Source: Chrysemys picta bellii (taxonomy: Eukaryota; Chordata; Testudines; Emydidae). Taken from it: a stretch of 64,000 nucleotides of DNA. Under the pieces are notes generated by a model, which was given only the letters and a program-made list of their open reading frames with translations, was not told the origin of the DNA and did not search any database. The stretch lies in the NCBI RefSeq assembly GCF_011386835.1, contig NC_088798.1:4402001-4466000 (forward strand), in the 5' to 3' direction. The translations under genes were made by a program, and so were the position numbers. Of the stretch, positions 1 to 12,820 are shown one piece after another (the first letter of the stretch is position 1; every line of letters starts with the position of its first letter).

Positions 1-880
1 ATATTTCTGCCACGCATGCTCTAAATGAATTACAAAGAAGTGTAGACAATGCTTAGAATTCAGTCACTAACATCGGCCTTCAATACTAGGTCAAAATAAA
101 AGATTCAAAAACTGCTACTCTAGATCTGTTCCAGAACTTTCCATATAGTTTTAACAATCCTATACCAACTAAGCAAGCACAGGAGGCTCTAGCTCTTTGC
201 ACTGCAGTGTTTAAAAAACACAAGTAAAAAGAACCCTGTAATCATGCCAGGTAGGTATGATTTCATGGGACCTCACAAGCCCTCGCAAGAACATTGCAAT
301 GCTGGTGGTAATCTTTCCTCAGTCTGTCTTATACCACAGACAAAATAGGATGTTGGGGGTTACCATTCTGGCAGAGCTGATTTTCACACATGAAGATCAT
401 GTCCATTCTTAGCTTTAGCTTAAGATTCTCCACCACTGCATTAGTGCAGCTCCATCGTTCGAAGCTGTAGTGTAGAGAAACCAGTGTAGGTGGGTTTTTT
501 TTAAGTCACTGTATCTGAACTTCCTGTGGGAATGAACCAGACCTGTCCAGACAGAGCAGGAGTCCTTCCTACTCAGCAGGAAGGGAACAGAATTTGCCCC
601 AAATTTGTTTCTTCATATCTACTGATCCCTGATCTACACATCAGTAGGCTTAAATTGGGAAGTTATATAAACAGAAATAAATACAATTGACACTGTATCA
701 TTTCTGTGTCTTAAAATTTCATGAAAGTGCATTGTTTTTCTACATAGCATTGATTACTTCAGATGTTACAGATACTGTACTGCTACATCAAAGGGAAAAA
801 AACTGCCATGGGAGGAAGTTTGTGCATGACAAAGGGCTTCTTCTTAGGGTTCCTCTAAAAGAGGATTTAGTTTGTGGCAA
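1..880. other. Intron 1 sequence with no recognised feature
   Basis: AT-rich, with no open frame of note and no repeat I can name. The only open frame (687-890) shows no recognisable protein. Confidence 0.5.
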
Positions 881-1085
881 GCTGGGGTGAGGATCTACCT
901 CGCACTAGCTTGCCATGCACTACTTGTCCATAAGCACCCTGCTGACATGCACTAACAGTTTGCTAGTGTGCTTTAATCTAGTCCTGTTTCAAAGCGGGAT
1001 AGACATTTAGTGTGTGGCAAGCAAGTGTCGGGTAGGTTCACACCCCAGCTTGTCACAAACTAAATCTTCATATAGACAGCCCTTT
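881..1085. mobile_element. Degraded MITE-like repeat
   Basis: The region has inverted similarity between its ends (TTTAGTTTGTGGCAAGCTGGG on the left; CCCAGCTTGTCACAAACTAAA on the right, 1044-1068). It ends near ATAGACAGCCC. Its middle 'TTTGCTAGTGTGCTTTA' resembles 'CGCTAGTGTGCTTTA' at 39460-39473, so both probably belong to one dispersed non-autonomous DNA element family. Confidence 0.6.
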
Positions 1086-1205
1086 AGAATATGATCCTCT
1101 GCACATGGATGGTTTGCAGGATCAGATCCTAATCTTTGCAGGCTGCTAGGTATGTTGCTTGTTTGCGCACTATGGAGCTATTTTGCAGTTTTGTTTTGTC
1201 CAGAG

Positions 1206-1686
1206 CAATGGTTCTCAGCGAGGGATACGTGTACTTTGGGGGTACACAAAGGTCTAGATGGGTACTCACTCCCTGGCAGATCAGTGTTTCTCAATCTGAA
1301 GGTTGTAGCTCCCAGGTGGGGGTGGGGTCACAGGACAGGTTTAGGGGGATTGCAAATACATGGCCAGCATTAGGGGGTGGCAAGCAGGGCGACTGCCTGG
1401 GGCCCCATGAAGTTAAGTTACATGCTTCAGCCCTGCCACCTGAGGCTCGAGCTTCAGACAAGGCTCACAAGTAAAAAACAGGCTCAAGTATCACACTGAA
1501 ATACAAGTACAATATTTATATTCCAATTGATTTTATAATTGAATGATAAAAATGAGAAAGTCAGCAAGTTTTCAGTAATAGTGTGCTGTGACACTTCTGT
1601 ATTTTTATGTCTGATTTTGTAAGCAAGTAGTTTTTAAGTGAGATGAAACTTGGGGTACAGTAGTCTGGAAAAGTTGAGAACCAGTG
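1206..1686 (-). mobile_element. Non-autonomous hAT element, internally disrupted
   Basis: The ends are CAATGGTTCTCAGC and GTTGAGAACCAGTG, imperfect terminal inverted repeats of the hAT 'CAGTGGTTCTCAACC' type. The right half (1500-1686) matches the reverse complement of the element at 20437-20823, including the AATTGATTTTATAATT and CAAGTAGTTTTTAAGTGAG segments. Flanking octamers GTCCAGAG and CTTCAGAG agree at 6 of 8 positions. The middle (about 1282-1450) is unlike the other copy and starts with another hAT-like end, CAGTGTTTCTCAA, suggesting a nested fragment. Confidence 0.75.
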
Positions 1687-2281
1687 CTTCAGAGCACTGG
1701 GATCTTTAACAAAGAGCTGCACTCCAGGGGAGCAAAAGAGCTCTGCACAATTGTAAAGATGTTGCACTAGTCTCCCTGCTATGATTTGGGCTTCCCGTTC
1801 TTCCCATCACAAGCTTGCCTGCTTGGTGATGTTATTCTACAGTCAGCAAAACTTGAGTGAAATATGTAACATAGGAAAAAACGGATAGGCAACAGACTTT
1901 GGGCATAACCCTGTAAACCCTTACTCATGTGAGTAGCCTTTTTTCAGGAGTGTCATCTCATTGAAGTGAAGCAGGTAGTTCTATTGTAGAAGTGTTTGCA
2001 GGACTGGGCGTATTGTTTCGAGAGAATCTGGGACCTAACCCTGTAACTCAGTCCCACAAAGGATTTGACTGAAGTTAGTTGGAGCCTGGTCCTGCAACCC
2101 CTACTCAAGTGAATAGTCCCACTCTCAGTTTACCCAGAACATGTAATATGGTTAAATGCCAAAATCCTTTAATATTTCTTGCTTGACTTTTTCAGCCTGA
2201 CAGTACTGTAATCTACTGGAAGCTACCTGAACCAAGTGCTGAATGTAAAAATATTTTAGGCTCTGCAACCTAGAACTATGA
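1687..2281. other. Intron stretch with a dispersed 'TTACTCATGTGAGTAG' motif
   Basis: No gene. The segments at 1905-1945 and 2030-2125 contain 'AACCCTGTAA', 'CTTACTCATGTGAGTAG' and 'CCTACTCAAGTGAATAGTCC'. These short semi-palindromic pieces belong to an old dispersed repeat also seen at 30805-30880 and 50830-50910. The rest is unassigned. Confidence 0.45.
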
Positions 2282-2294
2282 GCAATGGGATAGA

Positions 2295-2490
2295 AGTACT
2301 TGTGGCACCTTAGAGACTAACAAATTTATTAGAGCATAAGCTTTCGTGGGCTACAGCCCACTTCTTACCAACTCCCACCTGTTCATGCTGTGTGTGTGTG
2401 TGTGTGTATACACACACACACACACACAGTATATAGTACTCCTGTTCTTTTTGCAGATACAGACTAACATGGCTGCTACTCTGTCATTAT
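2295..2490. mobile_element. Inverted-arm retroposed repeat with perfect 13-bp target duplication
   Basis: The insertion is flanked by the identical 13-mer GCAATGGGATAGA (2282-2294 and 2491-2503). The left part is antisense and the right part sense of the turtle repeat whose sense core reads TTAGTCTCTAAGGTGCCACA followed by GCAGATACAGACTAACATGG. A (TG)n-TATA-(CA)n tract sits between the arms. I think the family is Penelope-like because of the core motif 'CGAAAGCTTATGCT', but a SINE label is possible. Confidence 0.75.
2390..2428. repeat. Self-complementary (TG)n-TATA-(CA)n microsatellite
   Basis: About nine TG units run into TATA and then about ten CA units, making an almost perfect palindrome inside the retroposed repeat at 2295-2490. 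It can form a hairpin or cruciform and is likely to be length-variable. Confidence 0.9.
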
Positions 2491-2503
2491 GCAATGGGAT
2501 AGA

Positions 2504-3261
2504 TGCTTTTAATTTACGGGTTTAGCAAGTGCCTTTTATTCCAAATGTATTGGAGTAGTGAAGCAGCTACCACACACTGATGCTTTTACAGCATTTGTAC
2601 AGTGAAATTACAGAATTACATAAGTGATCTTAAAATAGTGGTGTGTGGATACTGATGAAAACTAACAGCAGTATAACTAGAGGAAGTTCTGTGGTAGATC
2701 TGTGTGTGAAAAGAAATAAAAAATAAGGCTTTAGCCTTCAATACCAATTTGTGGAGGACCTTAAAGTCTAGTTTCATAAAACTATACCTGACAAACAAAG
2801 TACTGAGTTAAAAGCCTACAATAAAGTGAGGATAAAAAGGAAATGAAAACTGTGGAGTGTAGGGTGTTCAGAATACAAAACTTCCTTGAATATGGAGCAG
2901 TCTCTCTTTCCACAGTCTATTCCCGGGGAACAAATCTGATCTCACACTGGTGAGAGAGAAGAGTAAATCCACTACGTCAACTGAGTTATGCTGCAGTAAG
3001 ATCAGAATCAGGGCCACAAACTATTTTTTTCCTGAGACATGAAAGCAGTCAGCTCTCAAATGACAGTGCTTTGTTTCTATTTCTCTTATTAAAGCATGAA
3101 AATGTTTAGCACCAGGGAAACAAAACACACACAAATTCTTCAGAACAGCTTCAACTAACACCTCATTTCCAAAATCCAATGCTGCAACTGAACAAGACAT
3201 TTCTTCCCCTGCATCAGTGAGTTACTGAGATTAGATCCAGACTTCAGTGACTGCCTGGCAT
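2504..3261. other. Intron stretch with no recognised feature
   Basis: AT-rich unique-looking sequence. The short minus-strand frame at 2616-2798 has no recognisable protein similarity. Confidence 0.45.
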
Positions 3262-3362
3262 GCATCGTAGGGTGGGAAAGGCAATATCTTTTATTGGACC
3301 AGCTTCTGTTGGTGAGAGAGAAGCTTTCGAGCCGCACAAAGCTTTTCTTCAGGCTCTTACTC
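3262..3362. repeat. Fragment of a turtle retroelement (probably Penelope-like)
   Basis: The segment contains 'AATATCTTTTATTGGACCAG', 'CTTCTGTTGGTGAGAGAGAAG' and 'CTTTCGAGCCGCACAAAGCT', a repeat I recognise as abundant in turtles. It is truncated on both sides with no visible duplication. The class assignment is uncertain. Confidence 0.6.
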
Positions 3363-4214
3363 ATGCATGGGCAAGAGCTATTTTTTAATACTAGCATGGT
3401 TTTGCTAAAGCTTGCTTGTTAACAACCCTAAGCTCCTTCACAACCTGCTTTCTAAACTCAACCCCAATCCCAAACCAGAGTCCGTTGGAAAATCTAATTT
3501 CTGAATGGAGACAGCACTTCAGCCAATGGCAGCAAAGTACTGGGATCGTATGTTGCATGACGTCAACTCACAGAATGTAGCTGTGCAATTTCCAGCAGGT
3601 AGTTTGGGCTGAGCTGTTCTGCAGAAGTGAAATACAATTTCTTCTCCTGAAATGCAGGCACAGAGATTAGACTCCAGCAAAGTTCTAGTTCTGATGCTTT
3701 TTCTTGAATGCATAGGGATTTTTTTAGATGTTACTCAAAATGCAATACAAATAGAAACCTTTAAGTCAAATCTTGTTCAAAGCCAGCCCAAGGAACTAAG
3801 CATGCTGGCAAATTATTGAGTTTTAAACATTTCCTAATCCTCCTCTCTCTTTACAAGGGAATTTAAATCTTTCAAGTCAATGGGCCGTATTCATCCCTGA
3901 AGTAACTAGCGATATACATACTTCACTGAAGTTACAGCCAGTATCAATTTAGTCCAATTGTCCCTTTTCATGAAAAACTGTTAAAAAAGGGTAGTTTTTT
4001 TAATTAAAGAAAACTACACAACACAAAACAATTATAAATCTAGAGAACCAAAATGTGGACTTTTTTAGCCAGAACTAATTCAGGAGTTATGGTCTGTGGT
4101 AAAAGTGGCTTCCTCCAAGAAAAAGCAAGTGCGTTGATTTTCGTAATGCTAGATCATGAAGTGGCATCTAGTTCTATGACATACTCAATTGATTCTCTGG
4201 CTGCAGTATTAGCC
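3363..4214. other. Intron stretch with no recognised feature
   Basis: AT-rich. No exon, RNA gene or named repeat seen. Confidence 0.45.
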
Positions 4215-4227
4215 TGTTAGAGAAAAG

Positions 4228-4450
4228 CAACAGAGGGTCCTGTGGCACTTTTAAGACTAACAGAAGTATTGGAGCATAAGCTTTCGTGGGTGAATGTCCA
4301 CTTCATCAGACGCAAGACTTGCCTTGCGTCTGATGAAATGGGCATTCACCCACGAAAGCTTATGCTCCAATACTTCTGTTAGTCTTAAAAGTGCCACAGG
4401 ACCCTCTGTTGCTTTTTTACAGATTCAGACTAACACGGCTACCTCTCTGA
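4228..4450. mobile_element. Near-perfect palindromic retroposed insertion with 13-bp target duplication
   Basis: Two arms of about 90 bp (4228-4318 antisense, 4319-4412 sense) are almost exact reverse complements with practically no spacer. They differ at only a few positions (GAAGTGGAC versus GAAATGGGC). The sense arm continues through ACAGATTCAGACTAACACGG to 4450. The insertion is flanked by the identical 13-mer TGTTAGAGAAAAG (4215-4227 and 4451-4463). This is the same family as 2295-2490 with the same inverted design. The open frame crossing it (4294-4485) is an artefact. Confidence 0.85.
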
Positions 4451-4463
4451 TGTTAGAGAAAAG

Positions 4464-6907
4464 TCTGCAGTTAATTAAACTTTAATTTAAGCTTCTGAGA
4501 CAGATGCCAATTAGACTAAGAAGGTCTGCATTACTGAACCTTTCTTCTAGTATTTTCCTAGGGACACAGGATTTACAATGGGAAGTACAGAAAAGCACTC
4601 AACTGCAAGACTAACTTGCAGAACCATGGCTCCCAATCAGTAGGCTGGAGTCAATTGTGGGCCACAGCACTTTTGTGAAGTCATCTGAGGGTTTTTGTTT
4701 TTAAAACGATCCTCTTTTTTTTGTAACCCCCAAATACGAATGCTGCTATGTCCCACCCTCCACCCCCCCACCCAAACACATTTTAGGGCAAGTGGATCAC
4801 AACAGATCAATGGCTCCCTAGCTGAGTTCTAGGTTTGAGACAATTGATTAATATTCTCGGAGTCATAATGCAATGTTGTATAAGGTAGTGCCATTATTGT
4901 GCTGTCATTATTTTTAGCAGTTATTCATGGCATAATTTAAAGCTTACGTGCTGTGATATGCAAGCGAGAAAAACTGGGGGGGGGGGGAAGGGAAGGAGGA
5001 AACCTTGTTCATCAGGAGCTAACTTTTGTTAGAAATTTGTAACCTGTAACAGAAGGGTTCTTGTGCACCTGCTGACACAAGGGTTCATGCACAGCTACTG
5101 ACAGAAAATATTCTCTCAGCCACTGTGATTCTATCCAACACAGATTCTATCCAATCCGTTGCCAAGTCCCCATCCCCAATTCAGTATTAGGAAGTGTATA
5201 CACAAGACTTCATTGTGAAGCAGGGATGTTAACCTCCCACCCCAAAATACAGCTCCACAAAAGCAAGGTAACGAGTAGGAAAGCCATTCAATAGTAGATA
5301 CCCTCTACTTCTCCATCCACCTTACCACAGACCACGCACGACAACCTTAACTTTGCCCATCTAGAGATGCCAGTCTTCCATGAAACCTTTTACAAAATTA
5401 TTCTTTTCCAACACAGCCAACTTCTAGGCCAAGCATTCAGAACTATTACTATTGGGAGAAAAAACAACATGGTGAAGATGTGTATGCAGAACGGTAAAAG
5501 GCAGACAAGAGTTAAGATGTATGGTGGGCAGAGGAACAAAAATTATGGAGGGTGGCTCAACTTTGTTTTCTTGCTTTTATGGGTTTGTCAGGCATGTTGT
5601 GTATAACAAGTCGAACTGCTTCACAACAAAGTTTTTTGTTGGATATGTTCAGATTCTTATGCTATGTCCATCACCACAGCATTCAACTTTCAAAGTTAAC
5701 AACTGTAATATGACTGTCATCATTAAACCAGGGTAAAGTTTCCTCCACCCCACTGAAACCCCTCCGGTGAGCAAATGGTGAAAATTGTTTTCATATGTAC
5801 CTTGGCAAAGCACTAAAGGTGTTTACTATGCAAAAGAAACCAAGTCCTCATTCTTCTTTCATTTACACTGGTATAAATCCAACTGAAACTGGAGGGCTAG
5901 ATTTTCAGCTACCCCCCAATTCACTCATATGCAGCTCCTTGACCCTCAGCTAATCCCTGCTGCAGGAGTTTAGAGCAGCCTCAGGGATCTCAGCTAAGGA
6001 TATGACTGGAGTGCTGCAGCCACACCTCTTTCTACCTCCACTGAAGGCCAGGTGGGAGGATAGTGCAGAGCAAAGTTGTCCTGGGTGGCACAAAGGCATC
6101 ATGATTGTCTCCCTATAGAACATCACAGCCACTTGAATCTTCACATTTGAAGCAGGAAGATTTAAATACATTTCCAAAGTACAGGACCATAGCATACCAT
6201 TTTACTAAAAGAATCTTCATCCGCAATATAGTGCCAGTGTACATAAACTATTCTGATTCCATCCTGTAGAGATCAGGGATACACATACTGTACACAAAAT
6301 AGTCAGTTCATTACAACAGACCAAATTTACCGCTGCAGTAATTCCACTAACTCTAGCAAAGCTACCAAGAATGAACGTGTTTATTTAACATATTACTTTC
6401 CTTGGATATTTTATAATTGCTTGAATCTAGAAGGTTATAAAGCTAAATTAATTAGATTGAATAGTGCAACTTTTTTCCAACAACAAACATTCTTATTAGC
6501 ACTTCAACAATCTGTTTCATGTCTGCTGAGACCAAGTAAAACAGCAGATATAAACTACATTACCTTATTACCAGACTTGGAAGGATTAGGATTATTGGTA
6601 AACGTCAATTGCATTGTACATACACAAATTGACAAAAAATATTTTCATAGATAAATCAAAATTTACAGACAGGCAAATAAGAAAAATGCTGTTTGAGAAC
6701 TTAGAGTTTAATTTAAGGCTATTTACTTTGTATATGTTGACAATTTATGTTTTAATAATTACAAGGCTAACTTTTTGAAACTCAACATCTGCCATTCAGT
6801 AATTACAGTCTGACTCCCCCACCCTCCAATTTCCCACAACTGTGAACATTTAAATTGATAAAAAACACAAAAACGTTCTAAAATAAAAATCTATCAAAGT
6901 TAAGAAT
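4464..6907. other. Intron stretch with no recognised gene or repeat
   Basis: Mostly AT-rich unique sequence. A G12 run lies near 4977-4988 followed by purine-rich DNA. Short frames at 5367-5736 and 6421-6654 show no recognisable protein. Confidence 0.45.
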
Positions 6908-7262
6908 ACAGGAACATAAGAATGGCCATACTGGATCAGACCTAGGATAGTATCCTGTCTTTCAACAGTGGCCAATGCCAGGTGCTTCAAAGGGAATGAA
7001 TAGAACAGGTAATTTTCAAGTGATCCATCCCATCACCTATTCCTAGCTTCTGGCAAATGGAGTGTAGGGACATCTCTGCCCATCCCGGCTAATAGCCACT
7101 GATGGACCTATCCTCCATGAATTTATCTAGTTCTTTATTTAAACCTTGTTAAAGCCTTCACAACATCTGCTGGCAAAGAGTTCCACAGGTTGACTGTGCA
7201 TTGTGTGAAGAAATACTTTCATTTGTTTTAAACCTGCTGCCTATTAATTTAATTTGGTAATT
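6908..7262 (-). mobile_element. CR1 LINE 3' fragment
   Basis: The plus strand begins 'CATAAGAATGGCCATACTGG' followed by 'AGTGGCCAATGCCAGGTGC'. This is the reverse complement of the 3' end of a CR1 subfamily common in turtles and crocodilians. The coding remnant reads toward the left and is full of stops. A second CR1 fragment abuts it at 7263. Confidence 0.85.
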
Positions 7263-7705
7263 TCATAGAATCACAGAATATCAGGATTGGAAGGGACCTC
7301 AGGAGGTCATCTGGTCCAACCCCCTGCTCAAAGCAGGGCCAATCCAACTAAATCATCCCAGCCAGGGCTTTGTCAAGCCTGACCTTAAAACCTCTAATGA
7401 AGGAGATTTCACCACCTCGCTAGGTAACCCATTCCAGTGCTTCACCACCCTCCTAGTGAAAAAGTTTGTCTTAATATCCAACCTAAGCCTCCCCCACTGC
7501 AACTTGAGACCATTACTCCTCGTTCTGTCATCTAGTCTTATTAATCTCTCTGCATATGGAAGCTGTTCCATACCCCTACTCATTTTCATTGCCCTTTTCT
7601 GTACCTTTTCCAATTCACCTTTTTTAAGACGGGGCAATCACATCGGCATGCAATATTCAAGATGTGGGCATACCATGGATTTATATAGATGCAATATATT
7701 AAAAA
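7263..7705 (-). mobile_element. CR1 LINE 3' fragment with remnant of the reverse transcriptase C-terminus
   Basis: The 3' end reads 'TCATAGAATCACAGAATATC' on the plus strand. The minus-strand frame 7353-7637 encodes a peptide with 'LEKVQKRAMKMSRGMEQLPY' and '[18 protein letters not shown]', the typical CR1 ORF2 C-terminal tail. It is 5'-truncated, lacks the catalytic reverse transcriptase core, and is inactive. Confidence 0.9.
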
Positions 7706-8135
<430 letters not shown>

Positions 8136-10915
8136 GATTAAGTGCAATTTTAGGAATTCAAATTTCTCTGAGAAGGAAAGCAGTGAGTCTGTAGGGAAAG
8201 GTAACTATTTTGTTCATTCTCCTAGCTGTAGACACCCACCAAGAAAGTCACTTTCAGTGGACAAGGAGGATGGTGGGGAAAGAAGACTATTTTCCCTAGA
8301 GGGTCAAGAAGTGTAGTAACTGCACACACCAGGCATGAACTCCGAGGAGGGACTACTGACCATGGAAGTCACCCACCGGAAAACTGTCACAGGTGAGAAC
8401 CGACTGGTTGACTCAGAATCCTACCTCCTGAAATCCAGAGGGTATCTGAAGCAAAGCTTTTTGCAACTTTCCTGCAAGAAATAATGGCAGATTGAAAAGC
8501 CTCTAGACAGTCAAACATCCCTATTTTCATACAATTAGATAAATATCCCTCAAATGCAGTAAATGTTCTTGGCATCTTCTGAATTTACATAGAACAAAAT
8601 ACAGGTCAAGAGACACTAACACTATCCAAAACTTCTGATACTAGTCTGTTAACTTTAGACCAAGATGAAAAGCTAGCCCTGGGTGAACAAGTCTGGAATT
8701 TAAGGGAAGCATGAAGTCTGAGAACCACCCAGGACAAGAATGGGGTTCCATGTGAAGGAGATAAGGTTTCTATTTTTAGAGTGCTTGCCTTTGACAGCGA
8801 CTGCAATACAAAGGGACACTGTATTTTCTCTTAGGACCAAAAGGAACAAGTTCAGCTAACCCCATCTGGCGACTCAAGTTGAACATCTATTGTCTGAGTC
8901 CATTCTCCTGGTACTACTGTGACTCTTCTTAGGCATGTTCTCCTCACTCTAGCGTGTGTTGCTCTGCAACAGATTTTATTATATCTCCTCCTATAACAGC
9001 AGCGAACGGCTTATTCCATATGGGGTTCCATTCATGTCTCATTCCCCCATTGCTTGTCTATTGGTAAGACTATATGATAAACAACTGAACAGAGGATAAG
9101 AAGGCCTGAAGAGCTCATCTCAGTGATTTGAGCTCCACTCTGTTGAAGTTGGGGATGGAGAATTGATCCTAGAGAGAAGTTGAGATGCCAAAAAGAGTCT
9201 GAAGAACACTAATTGGCCACAGCTGCTGGTCAGAAGAAATGCAACCTCGATTGCTAGATACTAACTGTGTTCTGCTTTCTTTGAACTAGACACATTTTGT
9301 ATGTGCTGAAAATTTCGGTTGGCATTTTGACTTCTCAGATACAGTAAAGTTATTTCTTCTTCTACTGCACTTTTGGTAGATATGAATATATTCCAATGCA
9401 TTATTCTTAAGATTAGAACCCCCCATCCCAAAAATATCACACACTTCCCCATTGCTTTTTGGGCATGGTAGTAAAGTACATCAAGATTAAGGCTTTAGAA
9501 GAGATGACCCCCTTATTCCCTCCCCCAAACCAGCCCAAGAATGAGCCATTAAAAATGCAGCATATCATAAGATGGTCCTTGGTTACATAGCAATGGTGCA
9601 AATCTTAATTTGGCATCTCGATATTTTGATGATGAGCCCATTAGATAGAAGATAAAAGCAGCCAAAAGATTCAATGCCACCTATGAAAATATTATATAAA
9701 TGACTTTTCAGACAGAGATGATAAAATCTGCTCTTCGAAGAAACATAAGTAGTATTTATAAAATTGATGAACAGGGACTTCTCAAATAATCAAATGGATA
9801 TACACCTTTTGGTTAAATTCTGGCCTCTTTTAACAACAACCTGCTTCAACATAGCACACACATCCAGCTCTTGTCTTATACACTTTTTATATCAAGAAAA
9901 ACCTAAACCTCAAACAGTAACGCATAGAGAGAAACACCAATGAAGTTATTATTCATGCCACTGTCCAACAACGCTAAAGGAAGAAAAAGAGAAATGACTC
10001 ACTGAAACAATCAACATGAGATAATGTAAGGCACCCTGCTGCTTTAGTAATGGGTGCCAATATACATTTCTAAAACGAATGCCTAACTATTCCAACCAAT
10101 ATACATTAATAGCAAGAATACTGCATTCACCAGCTGCAACCTGAGCAGCGTCAAACAACTATTTCACAGAATCTGTTGGTCTGTTTAACAATAAAATAAA
10201 AAAGTAATGAAAGTGTTGCACAGACGCATGCATCACTATAGGCTGAAGATCGAGTCTTTATGTAGACAAGATTTCTGTTGTCTTCAATGAGAGTTTGCCT
10301 CAGGATATTGCTCATTAGGAGAAAGAAAATGTGACTTGAGCATAGGAATTCTGGTCAGTTAAGTTATCAGCTACACCATCACATCAGATTTCTTCCTACT
10401 TGCAATTCTAGTTCACTTTGAAGTTTTGTTTTAATTCTGCAACTCTTTAATGCTTTTATTTTTCTCTCTGAAAGATTTCATGGTGAGGAATGTATACATT
10501 TCAGTACCCTTTTAATTTCTAATATTTTACAGAAAGGGGAATCATATTTCAGTTTTAAGGGTTCACTGATATTTAAAAACTGAAACGCACCTCAGATATA
10601 TAGAAGTTAGTTAAGGAAGAGAAAAAGAATTCCACATCTTGTCGCACAACAATTGTTTTTAAAAACAGGAAAATGGTGTTTTTCCATCATGCAGATTCAT
10701 TATGTGCATTGTCAGAAGTTCAATACTTCATCTAGCATTAATAAATCTCAAAAAAATAAAGCAGGTATCCAAGATCATCCGGAGAGAAATGCTCATGAAA
10801 CTGAAATTCTTTAAACACCAAATAGCAGCTGGTCAGCAAGAGCTTAAGCAAGACCTAGTAGGTATGGAAGTACAACATAAATTATCTTACACGTAGCCTA
10901 TATTTTAACTTTATA
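8136..10915. other. Intron stretch with no recognised gene or repeat
   Basis: About 2.8 kb of moderately AT-rich sequence. Short frames (8387-8806, 9261-9452, 10702-10896) have no recognisable motif, and no RNA gene is apparent. Confidence 0.45.
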
Positions 10916-10923
10916 GCTTAAAA

Positions 10924-11123
10924 CAGGGGCAGACAATAGGCAGACCGCAGGCCAAATCCAGACCACCAGATGCTTCTGAACAGACCGCAAAAATCTTACT
11001 TCCTACTTATTATCATAATTGTTATTGCGGTATGAACAATGTTTCTCTGGAGTCTGGGCCTTGACCATACCTTGGCCAAGAAATTTGGACCTTGGGGGGG
11101 GAGAGGAGAAAGGGACTACCCCG
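10924..11123. mobile_element. Short hAT-type element with 8-bp target duplication
   Basis: It begins CAGGGGCAGACAATAGGCAG, a degraded form of a common turtle hAT end. It is flanked by the perfect octamer GCTTAAAA (10916-10923 and 11124-11131). The right end, ACCCCG, is only weakly complementary to the left end, so the element is worn or truncated internally. Confidence 0.65.
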
Positions 11124-11131
11124 GCTTAAAA

Positions 11132-12820
11132 CGTCAGCTTAAAAAAATCCCACTCGCCCAAGAAGTGAAGAGTGGTCCATTATACAGAGTCCACTTCGGA
11201 AGAATTTAAGCTTATTTTTGAGACAGTCCCTGAGTCTCACGGTGGCGAAGATAAGACACAATACTGGTTTGCATTTGGCAGGCTCTCTCCATGAGCCTGC
11301 AGCCAGTGCCTCTGTTGTTGCTCAGCATCCACAAGCGGTGGGCACAAAGTTAAATTAACAGAGCTGGCCAATTTCACTACTCCTACTCAGGACCTCTGGG
11401 CAACAGCGAAACTGACAAGGCTCTGACTCTGCAGCTAGTGCTTGGGATAATGATGTTCAGCAGCAAAAGAAACTCCAAGAGAAGGCTCCTTTGAAGCAGA
11501 AAAGGTAGAAGGTAGTTGGGCACCTACTAGTCAGAGGCGGATATGCAAGATGAAGCCTTGCAGAGGGTTCCAGGGATCGCATTCAAAAACAAATAAAACA
11601 AACCCCATATCTAGCAGACAGGTGGGGGGCAAGGCCTCTCATTAGGGCATTTCTCCACATTTTATACCAACCCCAGGCTTGCAGGAGTCTCACATTTTTC
11701 GAGCCCTGTGCTCCAGAGCAAAATGTAATCTAATTTTGTAGCAATAAGGAAACTTCTCCTAGCCTGCAAAATAAGTCTGAATGAATGCACTTCATTGACA
11801 GATGAAGAGTGACATTCCCTAATATTTAGGGCCACCAAAAATGAGAACTAAGAAGAGGTGGAATGCAAAAGTCAGTCATGCAATGATTTAAAAAAAGGCA
11901 AGGAACTCATTATAGCAGTCATTAAGTCAAAACTGGTGGAAGTAGTCTAGGTATAGCGAAGCCCCCCAGATATCTCACAACCCCCCCCCCAAACAGTTTA
12001 AAGATAAATAGCTTGAATCCAAATCTCTTATTTCATAAAAAGTTAAATATACAAGTCATCTATTGAATCCTATTCACTCTATGTACTACGTAAAAGTAGT
12101 GATTTGTGCAAGCTCTACTTTCTTTACGGAGGAGGAAAAACAAAGTCTTGTTTGTTTTAAGTTTCTTTTCTCTGCAATTTTAAACGTACACAAATAATTT
12201 TGATCCAAAAAATCTGTTCTTCAGGGGATTTATTCCACACATATAGAAGTGAAATGAAATCAATGGTTTTAATTCACTTTTGCAAGGGTATAAGAGCAGA
12301 ATCGGTCCAGTAATAATAAAAATGTCTGTAATCAACTTAGATATAAGAAAATTAAGAATAGCAGAGTACTGAGAATTTATTAACAACCTGTATCTGTCCT
12401 ATTCCTGGTAACCACAAAAAACAAATTCTATCTAGGTTCTTCTGCCATGTCATTCACCAGCATCCGGCTGCCAATGAACAACCACCAAGTTTGAGGAGCC
12501 ACTTTCAATTGTAATTCTAAATTTTATCTACTACATGTAGAGTCGGACACTGCACTAATTCAAATCAGAGGGAATTTTGCCCTTAACCTCAAAAGGAACA
12601 GGTCTACAGTTTTCAGTGTACATATGTTAAGCGGTCAGGAAGCTAATATTTTTCAGATTAATCGCAACCACCACTTAAAAGGGCACTGTCATCCGAAAAC
12701 TAGTCAGAACTCAAATATATGTTCCCTTCTGGATTATCTGTCCTCTTCATCATGTGAACATACTGCTTATTATTGTACAGTTTGTTGAGCCTTTTTAAAC
12801 CACTGATTTTTTAAAGTGTA
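11132..12820. other. Intron stretch with no recognised feature
   Basis: No gene, RNA or nameable repeat, apart from C-runs near 11980. Confidence 0.45.
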
